From positions 1-37,087 of the forward strand of contig CAMDML010000028.1 in assembly GCA_945902215.1 (NCBI GenBank): DNA of 37,087 nt. The letters run 5' to 3'. The DNA comes from Klebsiella pneumoniae (GTDB lineage: Bacteria > Pseudomonadota > Gammaproteobacteria > Pseudomonadales > Pseudohongiellaceae). The position numbers were made by a program, and so were the translations under genes. The notes below the pieces were generated by a model. It did no database searches and had not been told where the DNA came from. It saw only the letters and a list, made by a program, of their open reading frames with translations. Shown piece after piece: positions 33,320 through 37,087 of this stretch (positions are counted from its first letter, which is position 1; each line of letters begins with the position of its first letter).

Positions 33320-33850
33320 GTGCTGGTCCTGTTCAACAAACCCTTCAATGTCCTCAGCCAGTTCACTGATGACGCCAAGCGCACCACGCTGAAGCCATTC
33401 ATCCGTATTCCGGATGTCTATCCCGCTGGTCGGCTCGATTACGATTCCGAAGGCCTGCTGTTGCTCACCGACGAGGGTCAGCTGCAACAGCGCATCGCCA
33501 ATCCCCGCCATAAACTGCCGAAAACCTACTGGGCGCAGGTAGAAGGCACTATTGACGAAGCAGCTCTTGCGCAATTGCGTAACGGGGTGATGCTGAATGA
33601 TGGCCTCACACTGCCGGCTCAAGCCCGTACTATGGAGCCTCCGGTTTTATGGCCACGCGATCCACCGATCAGGGTGCGTAAGAACATTCCGGATTCGTGG
33701 CTAGAATTAACGATCACCGAAGGCCGCAACCGACAGGTGCGGCGCATGACTGCAGCAGTAGGCATCCCCACACTGCGGCTGGTGCGGGTACGCATCGGAG
33801 ATTGGGAGTTGGGCGATCTCTTGCCCGGTACAAGCCGGGTGCTGACTTAG
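33320..33850 (+). CDS. rluE: 23S rRNA pseudouridine synthase RluE
   Basis: RluE (176 residues) makes pseudouridine 2457 in helix 89 of 23S rRNA in characterised relatives. Family blocks are [30 protein letters not shown] with catalytic Asp40, [14 protein letters not shown], and the C-terminal [16 protein letters not shown]. There is no N-terminal S4 domain, as expected for this group. It starts at GTG directly after the cspD TGA, with zero spacing and in the same frame. No Shine-Dalgarno is visible near the junction, and the conserved region begins at residue 2, so a later start is unlikely. It ends two bases from moaE, within a threefold ACTTAG-like hexamer run. Confidence 0.93.
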   Translation: MLVLFNKPFNVLSQFTDDAKRTTLKPFIRIPDVYPAGRLDYDSEGLLLLTDEGQLQQRIANPRHKLPKTYWAQVEGTIDEAALAQLRNGVMLNDGLTLPAQARTMEPPVLWPRDPPIRVRKNIPDSWLELTITEGRNRQVRRMTAAVGIPTLRLVRVRIGDWELGDLLPGTSRVLT

Positions 33851-33852
33851 AC

Positions 33853-34350
33853 TTAGACTTCGACGTGAGGCAGTGGCTGCTGCCAGCGTGAGGACGCAGC
33901 TTCATCAGAGGCTTTGGCATCCACCCAGTGCTCACCGTTGGCCTGCAGGCTTTTCTTCCAGAACGGTGCCCGGGTTTTCAGATAATCCATGATGAAGTCA
34001 CACGCAGCAAAAGCGGCGCTGCGATGCGCGCTGCTAACACCAACAAAAACAATCTGGTCACCGGCTTTCAGTTCACCAATACGATGGATGATCGTAAGTG
34101 CGTGCAACGGCCAGCGGGTTTTGGCCTCGACCGCGATGGCCTGCAGGCTCTTCTCCGTCATACCGGGATAATGCTCCAGAAAGAGGCCGGTCACCGGCTG
34201 CTCGCCGTGCATGTCGCGCACCAGACCGCTGAAGGTAACGATGGCACCGATACTGTTGTTCATACGCAGCGCTTCCGCTTCATGCTTCAGACTGAAGTCG
34301 GCGAATTGCACTGAGATTTTCAGTTTGCAGTCACTCATTGAACCCACCAT
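33853..34350 (-). CDS. moaE: Molybdopterin synthase catalytic subunit
   Basis: MoaE (165 residues) dimerises and, with two MoaD subunits, inserts dithiolene sulfur into cyclic pyranopterin monophosphate to make molybdopterin. Conserved features are GAIVTFSGLVRD, LEHYPGMTEKSL, FVGVSSAHRSAAFAACDFIM, and Lys125 and Lys132 in YLKTRAPFWKK, matching the catalytic lysines of E. coli MoaE. ATG at 34350 has a G8 run five bases upstream; ATG at 34338 (MSDCKL) is an alternative. It is the last gene of moaC-moaD-moaE, 15 bases after moaD. Confidence 0.96.
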   Translation of the reverse strand: MVGSMSDCKLKISVQFADFSLKHEAEALRMNNSIGAIVTFSGLVRDMHGEQPVTGLFLEHYPGMTEKSLQAIAVEAKTRWPLHALTIIHRIGELKAGDQIVFVGVSSAHRSAAFAACDFIMDYLKTRAPFWKKSLQANGEHWVDAKASDEAASSRWQQPLPHVEV

Positions 34351-34365
34351 TGAAGCCCCCCCCTT

Positions 34366-34620
34366 TCAACCGCCGGTCACCGGCGGAAAGAACGCCACTT
34401 CGTCGCCGTCGCGAATAGCTGAGTCAGGACGCGCCACAACCTGGTTGACTGCCACTAATGCCTTGCCTAGGCGCAAAATACGCTCCCAGTCGGCACCATG
34501 CACACTCACCAGTTTGGCGATAACAGCTGCCACTGTTGCCGTGTCCGCTCCGGCCGGCAACTGTTCGTGGGCACGGCCCAGGCTCTCGCGGATGCTTGCA
34601 AAATAATGCACTTCAATCAT
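34366..34620 (-). CDS. moaD: Molybdopterin synthase sulfur-carrier subunit
   Basis: MoaD (84 residues) has the ubiquitin-like fold and carries sulfur as a C-terminal thiocarboxylate. The C-terminal [12 protein letters not shown] with terminal Gly-Gly is the hallmark, and the N-terminus [15 protein letters not shown] is family-like. ATG at 34620 overlaps the moaC stop by four bases (ATGA). An in-frame extension ten codons upstream lies inside moaC and is rejected. Activation of the C-terminus would need MoeB, which is not encoded here. Confidence 0.95.
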   Translation of the reverse strand: MIEVHYFASIRESLGRAHEQLPAGADTATVAAVIAKLVSVHGADWERILRLGKALVAVNQVVARPDSAIRDGDEVAFFPPVTGG

Positions 34621-35111
34621 GAATCCAGACCTGTAGCGCCGCGTTGCCACTGCCCGCTCTTGCCGCCCGCCTTCTCAAGCAATTGCACATGCCGGATCAC
34701 CATGCCGCGATCAACAGCCTTGCACATGTCATACACCGTGAGCGCGGCGACGGTGGCGGCAGTCAATGCTTCCATTTCAACGCCGGTCTGGCCGTTGAGT
34801 TTGCAGGTCGCTTGTATGCGCACTTCCGACGCCTTCTCATCGGTACTCAACTCCACCTGAACGCTGCTGAGTTGCAGCGGGTGGCACAGTGGGATCAGAT
34901 CGGCGCATTTTTTCGCGGCCTGAATGCCAGCGATACGGGCCACAGCGAATACGTCACCTTTTTTGTGGCCGCCTTCGATAATCATGCGCAGCGTTTGCGG
35001 CTGCATCGCGATCACCGCTTCAGCAATGGCGGTGCGGGACGTGACAGCCTTGTCACCAACATCCACCATGCGGGCCTGACCCTTGTCGTCGATATGCGTA
35101 AGTTTTGCCAT
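34617..35111 (-). CDS. moaC: Cyclic pyranopterin monophosphate synthase accessory protein MoaC
   Basis: MoaC (164 residues) converts the product of MoaA to cyclic pyranopterin monophosphate. The family motifs [60 protein letters not shown] and CKAVDRGM are intact and hold the catalytic Lys, His and Asp residues. It heads the moaC-moaD-moaE operon and is divergent from nudJ. The radical-SAM partner moaA and moaB are not next to it, so the pathway is split between loci. Confidence 0.97.
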   Translation of the reverse strand: MAKLTHIDDKGQARMVDVGDKAVTSRTAIAEAVIAMQPQTLRMIIEGGHKKGDVFAVARIAGIQAAKKCADLIPLCHPLQLSSVQVELSTDEKASEVRIQATCKLNGQTGVEMEALTAATVAALTVYDMCKAVDRGMVIRHVQLLEKAGGKSGQWQRGATGLDS

Positions 35112-35198
35112 GGTCCCTTTAAATCCGTATAGCGTGATTTACTGACTGGGCAGCATTATCCCCGTTCGACCGCCATTTATGAAGGGCCTGAATTCGGG

Positions 35199-35211
35199 TA
35201 GCATGCGCGCC
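35199..35211 (+). promoter_or_regulatory. Candidate nudJ-mnmA promoter with GC-rich discriminator
   Basis: TAGCAT (35199-35204) is followed directly by GCGCGCC. A weak TTTATG (35176-35181) lies 17 bases upstream. The arrangement repeats that seen at infA and the tRNA operon. The start would fall near 35211, about 30 bases before the nudJ ATG. Confidence 0.4.
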
Positions 35212-35241
35212 TCAACACACTACCCATTCCCCTGCACGCAG

Positions 35242-35694
35242 ATGATCTGGCTTGCCCACAGCTCCGTTGCAACTATCGTTGAAAAAGACGGTCTTTTCCT
35301 GATGGTTGAAGAAACCGACGACGGCAGGACAGTTTTCAACCAACCCGCAGGTCATCTCGAGGAAAATGAGAGCCTGTTCGAAGCCGCTTTGCGCGAGACT
35401 CTTGAAGAAACCGGCTGGCAGGTGGAACTGACGGACTTCGTTGGCCTGTATCACTACCCGGCACCCAACGGGGTCACGTATATCCGCCACTGCTTCGTCG
35501 CCCGCCCCCTGCAGCACAACCCGCAGCGCAAACTTGATGACGGCATCATCGCCGCGCACTGGCTCAGTGCTGACACAATCCTGGCCTCTGAGTTCCAGGC
35601 CCGTAGCCCAATTGTCGGCCGTGTGCTGCGTGATTATCTCAGCGGCATCCGTTACCCGCTTTCGTTAATCACCCATCTCAGGCCCGCATCGTGA
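35242..35694 (+). CDS. nudJ: NudJ-type Nudix hydrolase
   Basis: This is a 150-residue Nudix pyrophosphohydrolase. The Nudix box is complete, from Gly37 to Trp59: [14 protein letters not shown] then RETLEETGW. It follows NQPA, as in the NudJ/YmfB group, which hydrolyses nucleoside triphosphates and hydroxymethyl-pyrimidine pyrophosphate. The stretch [20 protein letters not shown] is also NudJ-like. ATG at 35242 gives [14 protein letters not shown]; the frame extends upstream through the promoter and is not family-like. It overlaps mnmA by four bases (GTGA), the same pairing as nudJ-mnmA of enterics and pseudomonads. Confidence 0.92.
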   Translation: MIWLAHSSVATIVEKDGLFLMVEETDDGRTVFNQPAGHLEENESLFEAALRETLEETGWQVELTDFVGLYHYPAPNGVTYIRHCFVARPLQHNPQRKLDDGIIAAHWLSADTILASEFQARSPIVGRVLRDYLSGIRYPLSLITHLRPAS

Positions 35695-36791
35695 GCAATG
35701 CCTCCACCAAAGTCATGGTCGGCATGTCTGGTGGCGTAGACTCTTCCGTTGCTGCCCTCTTGTTGCGCGAACAGGGCTACCACGTCGAAGGCTTGTTCAT
35801 GAAGAACTGGGACGAGGACGATGGCACCGAATACTGTACCGCAAAAGCTGATCTCGCCGATGCGCAGGCAGTGTGCGCAACGCTTGGTATCAAACTGCAC
35901 GCCGCCAATTTCGCAACTGAATACTGGGACAATGTATTCACGCATTTCCTGGAAGAATACCGCGCCGGGCGCACACCAAATCCTGACATTCTCTGCAACC
36001 GTGAGATCAAATTCAAAGCCTTCCTCGACTATGCCACACAGTTGGGTGCCGACCTGATTGCGACCGGGCACTACACGCGCCGGGCAGAACTAGATGGCAG
36101 TGTCTGCCTGCTCAAGGGACTCGACAGCAACAAAGACCAGAGCTACTTTCTGAGCGCTGTGAACGAAACGCAGCTGGCACGCAGCCTGTTTCCTGTTGGT
36201 GAACTTGAGAAGAGCGAAGTACGTGCGCTGGCGGCGAAACACGCTTTCGTCACACATGACAAAAAAGACAGCACTGGCATCTGCTTCATCGGCGAACGTC
36301 GCTTTCGTGATTTCCTGCAAACGTACATCACCCCACTACCAGGCAACATCGAAACGCAGGAGGGCAGAATTCTCGGCAGACATGCAGGCTTGATGTACCA
36401 CACTCTCGGCCAACGCGAAGGTTTGCGCATTGGCGGGGTGAAAGACAGCGCTGAAGCTCCCTGGTACGTGGCGGCGAAAAATCTGGAGCGCAATGCCTTG
36501 ATCGTGGTGCAGGGCAACGAACATCCCCTACTCTACTCCACCGGACTCGCGCTGTGCCAAATCGACTGGATCAACGCTACGCATCCTGCGCTGCCGCTGC
36601 CTTGCAAAGCCAAGACACGTTACCGCCAAGCCGACCAGGACTGTGTCGTGCATCAGATTAAAAGCGGCGAATATCGCGTTGATTTTGCCAAACCGCAACG
36701 CGCCGTCACTGCCGGGCAACAGGCTGTATTCTATCTGGGCGAACGCTGCCTCGGCGGTGGTGTGATTGAACGCCGCTATCCGGACGTCTGA
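35691..36791 (+). CDS. mnmA: tRNA-specific 2-thiouridylase MnmA
   Basis: MnmA (366 residues) thiolates U34 in the anticodons of tRNA-Lys, tRNA-Glu and tRNA-Gln. The PP-loop [16 protein letters not shown] binds ATP. Cys102 in [11 protein letters not shown] and Cys198 in [10 protein letters not shown] are the catalytic and persulfide cysteines. [16 protein letters not shown] and KDQSYFL are also typical. It starts at GTG (35691) overlapping the nudJ stop by four bases. The tRNA-Glu(TTC) gene in this window is one of its expected substrates. hflD follows after 14 bases. Confidence 0.97.
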   Translation: MSNASTKVMVGMSGGVDSSVAALLLREQGYHVEGLFMKNWDEDDGTEYCTAKADLADAQAVCATLGIKLHAANFATEYWDNVFTHFLEEYRAGRTPNPDILCNREIKFKAFLDYATQLGADLIATGHYTRRAELDGSVCLLKGLDSNKDQSYFLSAVNETQLARSLFPVGELEKSEVRALAAKHAFVTHDKKDSTGICFIGERRFRDFLQTYITPLPGNIETQEGRILGRHAGLMYHTLGQREGLRIGGVKDSAEAPWYVAAKNLERNALIVVQGNEHPLLYSTGLALCQIDWINATHPALPLPCKAKTRYRQADQDCVVHQIKSGEYRVDFAKPQRAVTAGQQAVFYLGERCLGGGVIERRYPDV

Positions 36792-36805
36792 AGGAAACAC
36801 GCGCA

Positions 36806-37087
36806 ATGGACCGGCAACTGGAACAAACACTCGCGCTCGCCGGCATTGCCCAAGCTGCCTTTCTCGTGCATCAACTGGCGCATCACGGTGTGGTCGCGCA
36901 GGACAAACTCAACACGGCCATCAGCAGTCTTTTTTTAACCCATCCGAAATCTGCTGAAGAAGTATTTGGCAGAACCGACAAACTGAATCTTGGCCTACAG
37001 GTTCTGCAAGAACTTTTAACAGGCAGCTCCACCGTATTCACGCCTTCGGAAGTACTGCGCTACATGACTGGCCTGCTTTATCTGCAG
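36806..37087 (+). CDS. hflD: HflD-family protein, N-terminal part (runs off window)
   Basis: These are the first 94 codons of a small helical, membrane-associated protein. The start MDRQLEQTLALAGIAQAAFLV, then HQLAHHGVV, and VFGRTDKLNLGLQVLQELL match the HflD/YcfC pattern of LALAGIxQxAxLVxQLAxxG. HflD binds lambda CII in E. coli; its cellular role is poorly known. AAGGAAA lies about nine bases before ATG. In relatives purB follows, beyond this window. Confidence 0.9.
   Translation, partial: MDRQLEQTLALAGIAQAAFLVHQLAHHGVVAQDKLNTAISSLFLTHPKSAEEVFGRTDKLNLGLQVLQELLTGSSTVFTPSEVLRYMTGLLYLQ

Noticed and set aside
33845-33862. Threefold ACTTAG/ACTTAG/ACTTCG run at the rluE-moaE junction
   Set aside because: It is only 18 bases long and supplies the stop codons of the two convergent genes. 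It is most likely chance or minor slippage, not a functional repeat.

Overview
This 37 kb window is core chromosome of a gammaproteobacterium. The proteins are full length and tightly packed, base composition looks mildly GC-rich and even, and gene order follows the pseudomonad type in two blocks: gltA / sdhCDAB-sucAB-lpd-sucCD, and cysG-serS-crcB-rarA-lolA-ftsK / trxB-aat-bpt-infA / clpA-clpS / cspD / nudJ-mnmA-hflD. I cannot name a genus from sequence alone. I see no phage, transposase, CRISPR array, toxin-antitoxin pair or recognisable defence system.

Region 1 (1-14.8 kb) is the TCA-cycle block. Nine genes on the minus strand (sdhC, D, A, B, sucA, B, lpd, sucC, D) encode succinate dehydrogenase, 2-oxoglutarate dehydrogenase with its own E3, and succinyl-CoA synthetase. 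gltA (citrate synthase) is divergent. htpG follows the suc genes behind a terminator and has a near-consensus sigma-32 promoter. Region 2 (14.8-17.4 kb) holds a tRNA-Ala(GGC)/tRNA-Glu(TTC) operon with a strong GC-discriminator promoter, gltX, and arfB (ribosome rescue). A structured intergenic repeat lies between gltX and arfB, and a second copy lies at the left edge of the window.

Region 3 (17.4-22.2 kb) holds an esterase, a short-form PAPS reductase (cysH), a polyamine-type GNAT acetyltransferase, siroheme synthase (cysG) and serS. PAPS reductase and siroheme both serve assimilatory sulfate reduction. Region 4 (22.2-27.1 kb) is crcB, rarA, lolA and ftsK, covering fluoride export, replication-fork maintenance, lipoprotein transport and chromosome segregation. 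Region 5 (27.2-32.7 kb) is trxB-aat-bpt-infA convergent with clpS-clpA. Aat, Bpt, ClpS and ClpA together make up the bacterial N-degron pathway.

Region 6 (32.7-37.1 kb) holds cspD with a long structured leader, fused without any gap and in the same frame to rluE. It also holds moaCDE (molybdenum cofactor), nudJ-mnmA (Nudix hydrolase and tRNA 2-thiouridylase) and the start of hflD.

The most unusual signals are regulatory or structural, not new gene families: the cspD-TGA-GTG-rluE junction, the cspD leader, the dispersed terminal-inverted-repeat element, and a recurring -10/GCGCGC promoter signature ahead of translation-related genes. I found no convincing wholly undescribed system.
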